This document shows, piece after piece, positions 1 through 5,856 of a stretch of 11,869 bases of DNA; within the stretch, counting starts at the first letter, position 1, and each line of letters starts with the position of its first letter. Under the pieces are notes generated by a model. That model searched no databases and was not told where the DNA came from. It was given only the letters and a program-made list of their open reading frames with translations. This DNA comes from Alphaproteobacteria bacterium. Its GTDB lineage: Bacteria; Pseudomonadota; Alphaproteobacteria; Caulobacterales; Caulobacteraceae. Made by a program: the position numbers and the translations under genes. The stretch covers positions 1 through 11,869 of the forward strand of contig JAGWSE010000384.1 in assembly GCA_028869395.1 (NCBI GenBank), read 5' to 3'.

Positions 1-460
1 CGGGCACGCCTGTCAGGAAGGTCATCTGCAGGCTCATGGCGCGGCGGAAGGGCGGCGCGCGGCCGGCTGGATAGAACCGGACGCGGCAGGGGTCGAAGCG
101 GATGTCGAGCACATGGCCCCGCAGAGCGTCCGCGCCGATTATCCCCGAGATGGGGGTGGGGAAGAGGCCGGTGCGAACGTCGATCTTGGCCACTGTCACG
201 GGCTGGGCCGCGAGCACGAGCCCGGCCATTTCCACGGCGCCGTTCAGGTCTGGGTCTCCGAACCCCGCCTCCTGGGCCTGGGTGAGCGCAAGCACAGTGC
301 GGGCCTGGCCGGTGTCGAGGATGTAGTCGCCCGCGAAGCCCGCCACCCTGGCCGGGATGACCAATACGCCCTGGTCGATCCAGCATGCGGTCTCGCCCGC
401 ATGGGCGGCGGTGGCCGCCGCGCAGGCGCTAAGGCCGAGGATCAGGGCTTTTGGACTCAT
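1..460 (-). CDS. Secreted retropepsin-like aspartic protease, 3' end cut by window
   Basis: My reading of the reverse strand gives 153 residues with no stop before the window edge, so the C-terminus is missing. Residues 1-21 look like a Sec signal peptide (a hydrophobic stretch around LILGLSACAAATAA ending AHA, cleavage before Gly22), so the protein should be periplasmic or secreted. Residues 47-51 (ILDTG) carry the single catalytic Asp-Thr-Gly of clan AA aspartic proteases. Residues 106-113 (GIIGADAL) match the hydrophobic 'GxxGxDxL' strand after the flap. Retropepsin-like bacterial proteins have one such domain and usually act as dimers. The residue after DTG is Gln, where Ala or Ser is usual. 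I chose the ATG at 458-460 because it precedes the signal peptide and no earlier in-frame start was seen nearby; it has no strong Shine-Dalgarno. Substrate unknown. The gene is divergent from the membrane-protein gene, with a 78-bp gap. Confidence 0.8.
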   Translation of the reverse strand, partial: MSPKALILGLSACAAATAAHAGETACWIDQGVLVIPARVAGFAGDYILDTGQARTVLALTQAQEAGFGDPDLNGAVEMAGLVLAAQPVTVAKIDVRTGLFPTPISGIIGADALRGHVLDIRFDPCRVRFYPAGRAPPFRRAMSLQMTFLTGVP

Positions 461-538
461 GAGGCGAAGGCCAGGATAGCAATCCTCGGGCGTCGAGGGC
501 GCCTTAACCCGGCCGCATGGCCTTCCTACCTCTCGGTC

Positions 539-1009
539 ATGGCCTTCACGCGCGCCTGGCGGAATTTCAAGCGTATGCAGGACCTGACGGTGGCCGCGGC
601 GGCCCTGATCTACGCCGCTGCCGTGGTGCACGCCATCGGGCGGTTGCCCGGCGGGACGGCGACGGTGGTGCGCTGGACCCTGCTCTGGCCGGCGGTCTTT
701 TTGATGGCGTCGCTGGTGGTGCCGCTGATCGTGCCGGTGATCAAGCGGTGGCTCGCCAAGTACGTCTGGATGAGCTTCCAGGCGGGGTTCGGCCAGACTC
801 CCGGGTCCATCGTGACGGGGATAGCCCTGCTCCTCGGGGCGGCGCTGTTCATTTACTGGCAGATCGCCAAGGTCGCCGCGTCCGGCGAATACCGCGCGAA
901 CGTCTTCTCCGCCTATGCCGCCGGCATCGGAATCCTGGCCGCCCAGGCGATCCTCGTGCGCGCGCTGGAGCGATTGCCCGACGTGCAGGCCCGGATCGTG
1001 GAGCGCTGA
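539..1009 (+). CDS. Small four-helix integral membrane protein, function unknown
   Basis: A 156-residue protein with four predicted membrane segments, near residues 15-33, 46-68, 89-108 and 122-141. The basic N-terminus (RAWRNFKR) and the basic loop after helix 2 (KRWLAK) suggest that both lie in the cytoplasm. I see no enzymatic or transporter motif and cannot assign a family. The open frame continues far upstream of 539, but that part lies antisense to the protease gene and reads as low-quality shadow sequence. The start is therefore the ATG at 539 or the internal ATG at 575 (Met13), and neither has a convincing ribosome-binding site. The SDR gene lies 74 bp downstream on the same strand, but nothing in the sequence links their functions. 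Confidence 0.72.
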   Translation: MAFTRAWRNFKRMQDLTVAAAALIYAAAVVHAIGRLPGGTATVVRWTLLWPAVFLMASLVVPLIVPVIKRWLAKYVWMSFQAGFGQTPGSIVTGIALLLGAALFIYWQIAKVAASGEYRANVFSAYAAGIGILAAQAILVRALERLPDVQARIVER

Positions 1010-1013
1010 GGCC

Positions 1014-1072
1014 GGCTTGCGGCGGGCTGGGCTGGCGTTCGCGCCCCGCCCGTGCTTGGGACGGCGCAAGCC
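1014..1072 (+). promoter_or_regulatory. Structured leader bounded by an 8-bp inverted repeat, upstream of the SDR gene
   Basis: GGCTTGCG (1014-1021) and CGCAAGCC (1065-1072) are perfect inverted copies 43 bases apart. They enclose further self-complementary sequence: GGCGGG (1021-1026) with CCCGCC (1045-1050), and a GGCG-TTCG-CGCC mini-hairpin at 1034-1045. The outer stem ends immediately before the SDR Shine-Dalgarno AGGAG (1073-1077), so a folded leader could affect initiation. A double-stranded operator or a chance GC-rich fold are the alternatives. Confidence 0.35.
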
Positions 1073-1083
1073 AGGAGAGCGCG

Positions 1084-1857
1084 ATGTACTTGGAGAAGCT
1101 TCAACTCACTGACCGGGTCGCCTTCGTCACCGGCGGCGCGCAGGGGATCGGGCTTTCGGTCGTCGAGGCGCTGGCGGAGGCCGGCGCCCGCGTGACGATC
1201 GGCGACGTCAGCGAAGCGGCGGGTCAGACGGCGGTGGAGAGCCTCGCCGGGCGTGGCCATGCCGTCGAGGTCGTGGCGCTGGACGTGACCCACCCGCGCG
1301 CGGTGGACGCCGCCGCCGATCGTCTGGCGGCCGAGCGCGGGCGGATCGACATCCTGGTCAACAACGCCGGCATCGCGCGCAGCGAGGTCCCGGCGGAGGC
1401 GGTTACGGACGAGCTGTGGCGCAACGTGCTCGACGTGAACCTCAACGGTTCCTTCTGGTGCGCTCGGGCGTTCGGCCGCCACATGCTGGCGCAGGGTTCC
1501 GGCGCGATCGTCAACGTGGGCTCGATGTCGGCCTTCATCGTCAACCGGCCGCAGCCGCAGAGCTACTACAATGCCTCCAAGGCGGCGCTGCACCAGCTGA
1601 CCCGCTCGCTCGCCGCGGAGTGGGCGCCGCGCGGCGTGCGCGTGAACGCGGTCGCGCCGACCTACATCAACACGCCGCTGAACGCCTTCGCCGACCGCGA
1701 AAGCGAGATGTGCCGCCGCTGGATCGACGGCACGCCCATGGGCCGGCTCGGCGAGCCCGAGGAGGTGGCCAGCGTGGTCGCCTTCCTGGCCTCCGACGCC
1801 GCGAGCCTGATGACCGGGAGCATCGTCGCGGTGGACGGCGGCTACAGCTGCTGGTGA
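1084..1857 (+). CDS. SDR family NAD(P)-dependent oxidoreductase, polyol-dehydrogenase-like
   Basis: A 257-residue classical short-chain dehydrogenase/reductase, full length for the family. The cofactor motif TGGAQGIG lies at residues 16-23, and Asp41 at the end of the second strand favours NAD(H) over NADP(H). NNAG is at 93-96. The catalytic tetrad is Asn119, Ser149, Tyr162 and Lys166 (YNASK). The run GSMSAFIVNRPQ and the C-terminal AVDGGYxxW resemble galactitol and arabinitol dehydrogenases of alphaproteobacteria, so oxidation of a sugar alcohol or a similar secondary alcohol is my best guess. SDR substrates cannot be read reliably from sequence. The start is supported by AGGAG six bases before the ATG. 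The gene converges on the hydrolase gene with only 10 bp between stops and no terminator hairpin visible. No transporter or regulator for a polyol pathway lies nearby. Confidence 0.9.
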   Translation: MYLEKLQLTDRVAFVTGGAQGIGLSVVEALAEAGARVTIGDVSEAAGQTAVESLAGRGHAVEVVALDVTHPRAVDAAADRLAAERGRIDILVNNAGIARSEVPAEAVTDELWRNVLDVNLNGSFWCARAFGRHMLAQGSGAIVNVGSMSAFIVNRPQPQSYYNASKAALHQLTRSLAAEWAPRGVRVNAVAPTYINTPLNAFADRESEMCRRWIDGTPMGRLGEPEEVASVVAFLASDAASLMTGSIVAVDGGYSCW

Positions 1858-1867
1858 GGCGACGGCG

Positions 1868-2548
1868 CTAGACCTCCGACCTGCCGCCGCCGTGGTTGGC
1901 GAAAAAGGCGAGGGTGCGCAGCTGGGAGAGACGGGCGGCTTCGGCGTCGAAACCGTTCGGCGCCACGAAGGCGTGGCCGGCGTCGTATTCGTGAACGGGA
2001 AGGTCGGGATGGGCCGTGCGGATGCGCGCCACGTCGGCCTTCGGGATCAGTTCGTCGCGGCGGCCGAAATGCAGGATGAGCGGCGCTTGCGGCGGCTCGT
2101 TCAGGAACTCGACGATCTGACCGCCGTAGAAGGCCGCGACGGCCGAGAGCCCGCGGCAGCGCGCGGCGGCGAGCCAGGCGACCGTCCCGCCGAAGCAGAA
2201 CCCCATGGCGAAGACAGGCGGCCGCAGCGCTTCGATCGCCGCCTGCACCAGGTCGAGAACCTCCGCGCCCCACCCGACGGCGGCCGCCAGGCTGTTGCGC
2301 TGGGCCAGAAGCGCCGGGTCGGTGTCGCGTTCGGCGAAGCCCGGGTCGAGGCGGGCGAAGAGGTTCGGGACCAGCACCTCGTAGCCCAGGTCGGCATAGT
2401 CGCCGGCCAGCGCGCGCAGGTGCGGTGTCACGCCCCAGATGGCGTGGCAGATCACGAGGCCGCCGCGCCGCGCATCGGCGGGCGTTGCGCGCCAGGCGTC
2501 GAAGGTGAAGCCGTCGAGGGGGCTGGTGAGGCGGATCGTCTCGCCCAC
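1868..2548 (-). CDS. Dienelactone hydrolase family protein, second copy, lacking the family glutamate
   Basis: An alpha/beta-hydrolase of 226 residues, the normal length for dienelactone hydrolases (carboxymethylenebutenolidases), which open cyclic enol-lactones in aromatic degradation. The Cys-Asp-His triad is intact: Cys118 in GFCFGG, Asp165 in GRRDELIP, His192 in AGHAF. The conserved active-site Glu (the QEIFG position, Glu36 in Pseudomonas DLH) is Ala36 here, in CHAIWG. I prefer the GTG start at 2546-2548: it lines up exactly with MGETI of the upstream paralogue and has GAGG nine bases upstream. An upstream TTG at 2561-2563 would overlap the neighbour's stop by 3 bp but has poorly placed ribosome-binding bases. 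It is probably co-transcribed with the paralogue 11 bp upstream. Substrate unknown. Confidence 0.88.
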   Translation of the reverse strand: MGETIRLTSPLDGFTFDAWRATPADARRGGLVICHAIWGVTPHLRALAGDYADLGYEVLVPNLFARLDPGFAERDTDPALLAQRNSLAAAVGWGAEVLDLVQAAIEALRPPVFAMGFCFGGTVAWLAAARCRGLSAVAAFYGGQIVEFLNEPPQAPLILHFGRRDELIPKADVARIRTAHPDLPVHEYDAGHAFVAPNGFDAEAARLSQLRTLAFFANHGGGRSEV

Positions 2549-2559
2549 GGCGGGCGCCC

Positions 2560-3234
2560 TCAAGCCTTTTCGAACAGCTCCAGGGTGCGGTGGCGGGCGA
2601 GGTCGGCGGCCTCGGCGTTGTAGCGTTCGGGGCTCTCGTTGTTGAAGCCGTGGCCGGCGCCTTCATAGATGTGGACCGGCACGTCGGGGTGGTGCTGGCG
2701 CACTGCCTGCTCCACCTCGTCGGCGGGGATGCCGGCGTCGGTGCGGCCGAGGTGGACGATGACCGGGCACTTCGGCTTCAGGGCGGCGTTCGCCTGCACC
2801 ATGGAGCCGTAGTAGCTGGAGGCGGCGGCCAGGCCGTCGAGCTGGCAGGCCGAGAGCCACGCGAGCGAGCCGCCGTAGCAGTAGCCGACCACGCAGACCT
2901 TCTGGGCGCCATGGCTTTTCAGGAAGTCGCGGCAGGCGGCGATGTCGGTCAGCGCCTGTTCGATCGGGGTGGCGCGGGCGTGGCCGATGCCGGCCTGCAG
3001 CCCTTCCGGGTCGTGATTGGCGGTGAACGCCCATTCGCGGCGGTCGTAGAGCGAGGGGGCGATGGCGTCGTAGCCCATCTTGGCCCAGCGCTCGACGTCG
3101 GCGCGGATGTGCCGGTCGATGCCGAAGATCTCCTGGATGACGATGACGCCGCCCTTGCGCTCGGTGAAGGTCGGCTCGTGGTAGGCCGAGAACTCGAACC
3201 CGTCCGCGCCCGCGATCTTGATCGTCTCGCCCAT
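2560..3234 (-). CDS. Dienelactone hydrolase family protein with complete active site
   Basis: A 224-residue cytoplasmic alpha/beta-hydrolase with every hallmark of the dienelactone hydrolase family: Glu35 in IQEIFG, nucleophile Cys119 in GYCYGG, Asp166 in GRTDAGIP and His195 in GAGHGF. The Cys-His-Asp triad with the partner Glu is the arrangement that hydrolyses dienelactone to maleylacetate in the characterised enzymes. Many chromosomal homologues outside chlorocatechol operons have unknown natural substrates, and no other aromatic-catabolism gene is visible here. The ATG at 3232-3234 has GAGGGG just upstream. The gene starts 24 bp after the ychF stop and is followed 11 bp later by a paralogue, so the three may be read together. 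The shared MGETI start and overall alignment point to tandem duplication with later divergence. Confidence 0.92.
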   Translation of the reverse strand: MGETIKIAGADGFEFSAYHEPTFTERKGGVIVIQEIFGIDRHIRADVERWAKMGYDAIAPSLYDRREWAFTANHDPEGLQAGIGHARATPIEQALTDIAACRDFLKSHGAQKVCVVGYCYGGSLAWLSACQLDGLAAASSYYGSMVQANAALKPKCPVIVHLGRTDAGIPADEVEQAVRQHHPDVPVHIYEGAGHGFNNESPERYNAEAADLARHRTLELFEKA

Positions 3235-3258
3235 CTCGCCCCTCGCTTCGCTCTGCCT

Positions 3259-4356
3259 CTAGACGTTGAACCGGAAGTGCATGACGTCGCCGTCCTGGAC
3301 GACGTACTCCTTGCCTTCCGCGCGCATCTTGCCGGCCTCGCGGGCGCCCGCCTCGCCGTTCAGCCGGACGTAGTCATCGTAGGCGATGGTCTCAGCCCGG
3401 ATGAAGCCCTTCTCGAAATCGGTGTGGATCACCCCGGCCGCCTGCGGCGCGGTGGCGCCCACGGGGATGGTCCAGGCGCGCGATTCCTTCGGGCCGGCGG
3501 TGAAGTAGGTCTGCAGCCCCAGCAGCTTGTAGGCCTCGTGGATCAGCCGGTTGAGGCCCGGCTCCTCCAGGCCGAGGGTCTCCAGGAACTCGCCGCGCTC
3601 GGCCTCGTCGAGCATGGCGATCTCGCTCTCGATCTTGGCGGAGATCACCACGACCTTGGCCCCGTCGGCCCTGGCGCGCTCGGCGACCTGCTCGGACAGC
3701 GCGTTGCCGGTGGCGGCGGAGACCTCGTCGACGTTGGCGACGTAGAGGGCGGGCTTGGAGGTCAGGAGCTGCAGCATCCGCCAGGCCTTGGCGTCGTCGT
3801 CGGCGACCTTGGCCACGCGGGCGGGCCGGCCGGCGCTGAGCTCGGAGAGCGCCGCGTTGACGAGGCGCAGCGTCTGGGCGGCGTCCTTGTCGCCGGTCTT
3901 GGCGCGCTTCTCGAGGTTGACGACCCGCTTCTCCAGGCTCTCCAGGTCGGCCAGCATCAGCTCCGTCTCGATCACGTCGAGGTCGGCCAGCGGATCGACG
4001 CGGCCTTCCACGTGGGTGATGTCGTCGTCGACGAAGCAGCGGGCCACGAAGGCGATGGCGTCGCAGTCGCGGATGTTGGCGAGGAACTGGTTGCCCAGGC
4101 CTTCGCCCTTGGAGGCGCCGCGCACCAGGCCGGCCACGTCCACGAAGTTGATCCGCGCCGGGATGATCTCTTTCGAGCTCGCGATCGTCGCTAGCTTGTC
4201 GAGGCGCGGCTCAGGGACCGCAACGTCGCCGACGTTCGGCTCGATGGTGCAGAACGGATAGTTCGCGGCCTGGGCTGCGGCGGTCTGGGTGAGTGCATTG
4301 AACAGCGTCGACTTGCCAACATTCGGCAGGCCGACAATGGCGACTTTCAGGGCCAT
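3259..4356 (-). CDS. ychF: Redox-regulated ribosome-associated ATPase YchF (EngD/OLA1 family)
   Basis: A 365-residue Obg-family P-loop protein, close to the usual 363. The P-loop is GLPNVGKS (residues 9-16) and the G3 motif is DVAG (73-76). The G4 position reads NVDE (208-211) instead of NKxD, the change that makes YchF prefer ATP over GTP. Cys36 in NYPFCTIEP corresponds to E. coli Cys35, the residue linked to redox control. A helical, charged stretch at about 130-185 fits the coiled-coil arm, and the last 85 or so residues form the TGS domain. YchF binds ribosomes and is implicated in translation initiation choice and stress responses. The open frame runs 78 codons further upstream, but MALKVAIVGLPNVGKS is the canonical N-terminus, so I use the ATG at 4354-4356, although its ribosome-binding site is weak. 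It follows pth by 94 bp, a conserved pairing. Confidence 0.97.
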   Translation of the reverse strand: MALKVAIVGLPNVGKSTLFNALTQTAAAQAANYPFCTIEPNVGDVAVPEPRLDKLATIASSKEIIPARINFVDVAGLVRGASKGEGLGNQFLANIRDCDAIAFVARCFVDDDITHVEGRVDPLADLDVIETELMLADLESLEKRVVNLEKRAKTGDKDAAQTLRLVNAALSELSAGRPARVAKVADDDAKAWRMLQLLTSKPALYVANVDEVSAATGNALSEQVAERARADGAKVVVISAKIESEIAMLDEAERGEFLETLGLEEPGLNRLIHEAYKLLGLQTYFTAGPKESRAWTIPVGATAPQAAGVIHTDFEKGFIRAETIAYDDYVRLNGEAGAREAGKMRAEGKEYVVQDGDVMHFRFNV

Positions 4357-4377
4357 GGAGCTTCGTAGATTCCTATA

Positions 4378-4413
4378 GAGGCGGCGGGGGTTAGCACGGT
4401 GGGCGGCCGCCTC
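4378..4413 (-). repeat. 8-bp inverted repeat in the ychF leader
   Basis: GAGGCGGC (4378-4385) and GCCGCCTC (4406-4413) are exact inverted copies around a 20-base spacer, inside the 94-bp pth-ychF gap and ending 21 bases before the ychF start. There is no T run after it on the minus strand, so it does not look like an intrinsic terminator. It may be a leader hairpin, an operator, or chance in GC-rich DNA. Confidence 0.25.
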
Positions 4414-4450
4414 CAACCATCCCCCTGGAGAGGAAGGACAAGGGGACCGC

Positions 4451-5071
4451 TCAGTCCTTCCCGCGGGCAAGCGCCCGCGGGTCGGCCTTTTCGGCCGGAG
4501 CGAGGCGCATGACCTCGGCCTGGTACTTTTCGTCGTCGCCCTGGGCCAGCAGGGGCGCCGCGTCCGCCAGAGCGACGAGCAGCGGTTCAAGCCACGTCAT
4601 TTCGGCCTTGTGGAAGTCGGAGAGCACATGCCCGTGCACCAGGTCCTTGTGGCCGGGATGACCGGTGCCGATCCGCGCACGGCGGAAATGCGGGCCGACC
4701 TGGGAGGTTATGGAGCGGACACCGTTGTTGCCGGCCGCCCCACCGCCCGCCTTCATGCGGAAGCGGCCCGGCGCGAGGTCGATCTCGTCGTAGAACACGA
4801 CCAGGTCGGCGGGGTCCATCTTGAAGAACTTGAGCGCCTCGCCCACCGCGCGGCCGCTCTCGTTGTAGAAGGTCTGCGGCTTGAGAATCAGCGTGCGGAC
4901 CGGTCCGGTCGGGGTCTCGATCGAGCCTTCGCAGGCGAGGCCCTGGAACCGCCGCCGCTCGGGCGAGAAGCCCCAGCGCCGGGCGATCTCGTCGACGGCC
5001 AGGAAACCCACGTTGTGGCGGTTCTTGGCGTAGGACGGCCCCGGGTTGCCGAGGCCCACGATCAGCAGCAT
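4451..5071 (-). CDS. pth: Peptidyl-tRNA hydrolase (Pth, bacterial type)
   Basis: A 206-residue cytoplasmic esterase that cleaves peptidyl-tRNA dropped from stalled ribosomes and so recycles tRNA; normally essential. GLGNPG (residues 6-11) includes Asn9. Catalytic His19 is in NRHNVG, Asn70 in YNESG, Asp95 in YDEID and Asn116 in GNNG, matching E. coli Asn10, His20, Asn68, Asp93 and Asn114. Two usually conserved positions differ: Met67 of E. coli is Tyr69 here, and His113 is Asn115 (GGGAAGNNG). I recall similar changes in Caulobacter Pth, so they are probably lineage traits and not loss of function. The C-terminal 20 or so residues are a charged extension. The start at 5069-5071 is preceded by a GGGAGGG Shine-Dalgarno. 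The gene lies 36 bp after rplY, and the ribosome-binding site sits in a hairpin. Confidence 0.96.
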   Translation of the reverse strand: MLLIVGLGNPGPSYAKNRHNVGFLAVDEIARRWGFSPERRRFQGLACEGSIETPTGPVRTLILKPQTFYNESGRAVGEALKFFKMDPADLVVFYDEIDLAPGRFRMKAGGGAAGNNGVRSITSQVGPHFRRARIGTGHPGHKDLVHGHVLSDFHKAEMTWLEPLLVALADAAPLLAQGDDEKYQAEVMRLAPAEKADPRALARGKD

Positions 5072-5079
5072 GGCGCGCG

Positions 5080-5099
5080 CCCTCCCTGGTTCGGGAGGG
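5080..5099 (-). promoter_or_regulatory. Hairpin that encloses the pth ribosome-binding site
   Basis: Read on the minus strand, CCCTCCC (5099-5093), a six-base loop GAACCA, and GGGAGGG (5086-5080) form a perfect 7-bp stem. The 3' arm is the pth Shine-Dalgarno itself, eight bases before the ATG. The 5' arm begins eight bases after the rplY TAA stop. A ribosome terminating on rplY would cover and open the 5' arm, so pth translation could depend on rplY translation. The pairing is seen directly; the coupling is inference. Confidence 0.5.
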
Positions 5100-5107
5100 A
5101 AGCAGGC

Positions 5108-5752
5108 TTACGCCCCGCCACCCTCTTCAGCGGTCTCCGACGCCGCGGCTTCGCCTTCGGCCGCCCCTTCCGCCGCCTCTTCAGCCACCTCGGCCATCGC
5201 GCCGGTCACCGAGGCCACGACCGTTTCCGGATCGATGGCCGCCGTGGCGCTGGCCGGCAGCTTGATGTCGGCGACGCGGATGTTGTTGCCGATTTCCATG
5301 CCGGTGAGGTCGACAACCAGCTCTTCCGGGATCTGGTCGGCGGGGACCGAGACGGTGATGCTGTGCAGGGCCACGTTGAGCGTGCCGCCCCGCTTCAGGC
5401 CGGGGCTGTCGTCGTGGTTCTTGAAGTGCACCGGCACCTCGATCTTGATCTCCTGGTGCTCATCCACCCGGTACAGGTCGAAGTGGATCGGCTCGTCGGT
5501 CACCGGGTGCATCTGCACGTCCTTGGCGATGACCGGCTGGGTCTCGTTCCCATACTTCAGGGTGACGAGGTGGCCCAGGAGCTTGCCCGTGTAGAGCGCC
5601 TTGCGGAACTCGTTGGCGCGCACGGAGATAGCGACCGGATCCTTGTCACCGCCATAGAGGACACCCGGCACGTTGCCCGAACGACGGACAGCGCGCGCGT
5701 CGCCGGTGCCCACGCCCTGGCGCAATTCAACATTCAGAACGATCTCGGCCAT
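5108..5752 (-). CDS. rplY: 50S ribosomal protein L25/general stress protein Ctc
   Basis: A 214-residue long form of L25 (Ctc/TL5 type) that binds 5S rRNA in the large subunit. The N-terminal 5S-binding domain covers roughly residues 1-92, with typical GxARAxRRxGxVPGVLYG, HFDLYRVD and VPVHF motifs. The second beta-rich domain (about 95-185) includes GGTLN and IPEELxVDLTGMEIG. The last 30 residues are an acidic, Ala/Glu-rich low-complexity tail, usual for this subgroup. The short E. coli L25 has only the first domain. The ATG at 5750-5752 has GAGG seven bases upstream. It heads a probable rplY-pth-ychF unit with short gaps. A GC hairpin lies in its leader, and a weak promoter-like pair lies further upstream. 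Confidence 0.97.
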   Translation of the reverse strand: MAEIVLNVELRQGVGTGDARAVRRSGNVPGVLYGGDKDPVAISVRANEFRKALYTGKLLGHLVTLKYGNETQPVIAKDVQMHPVTDEPIHFDLYRVDEHQEIKIEVPVHFKNHDDSPGLKRGGTLNVALHSITVSVPADQIPEELVVDLTGMEIGNNIRVADIKLPASATAAIDPETVVASVTGAMAEVAEEAAEGAAEGEAAASETAEEGGGA

Positions 5753-5773
5753 GGCCTTGCCTCAAAACGAAGC

Positions 5774-5796
5774 CGCCGCGCGACCGGCGCGCGGCG
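5774..5796 (-). terminator. GC hairpin followed by a T-rich run in the rplY leader (terminator or attenuator candidate)
   Basis: Nine perfect pairs (5774-5782 with 5788-5796) close a five-base loop. On the minus strand the stem is followed by GGCTTCGTTTTG, a short T run beginning a few bases later, and then the rplY ribosome-binding site. It could end transcription from the upstream lipoprotein gene. If rplY transcription starts above it, it could act as an attenuator. The T run is short, so termination strength is uncertain. Confidence 0.4.
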
Positions 5797-5816
5797 ACGG
5801 AAAATTCGGGTGCGCG

Positions 5817-5845
5817 TAGATACACAAAAGCCTCGCCGCGCGCAA
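5817..5845 (-). promoter_or_regulatory. Weak candidate housekeeping promoter for rplY
   Basis: On the minus strand TTGCGC (5845-5840) is separated by 17 bases from TATCTA (5822-5817), a spacing right for a sigma-70-type promoter. The -10 hexamer matches the general consensus at only three positions. It lies in the 104-bp gap after the lipoprotein gene, in an AT-richer patch. If used, transcription would start upstream of the leader hairpin. Confidence 0.25.
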
Positions 5846-5856
5846 CGGGGCGGGGG

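Noticed and set aside
113..538. Upstream in-frame extension of the membrane-protein gene
   Set aside because: It runs antisense through the aspartic protease gene and reads as shadow sequence; the hydrophobic protein begins only after the ATG at 539.
517..1083. Upstream in-frame extension of the SDR gene
   Set aside because: The extension overlaps the membrane-protein gene in another frame and is Arg/Gly-rich; the standard SDR N-terminus and the AGGAG site place the start at 1084.
2590..4194. Long plus-strand open frame (534 codons) antisense to ychF and the first hydrolase gene
   Set aside because: It is a by-product of GC-rich codon use in the opposite strand: the translation is low-complexity Gly/Val/Asp/His-rich sequence with no domain, while ychF below it is unmistakable.
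4357..4590. N-terminal extension of ychF
   Set aside because: It overlaps the end of pth in a different frame, is Arg/Pro/Ser-rich, and YchF proteins begin just before the P-loop.
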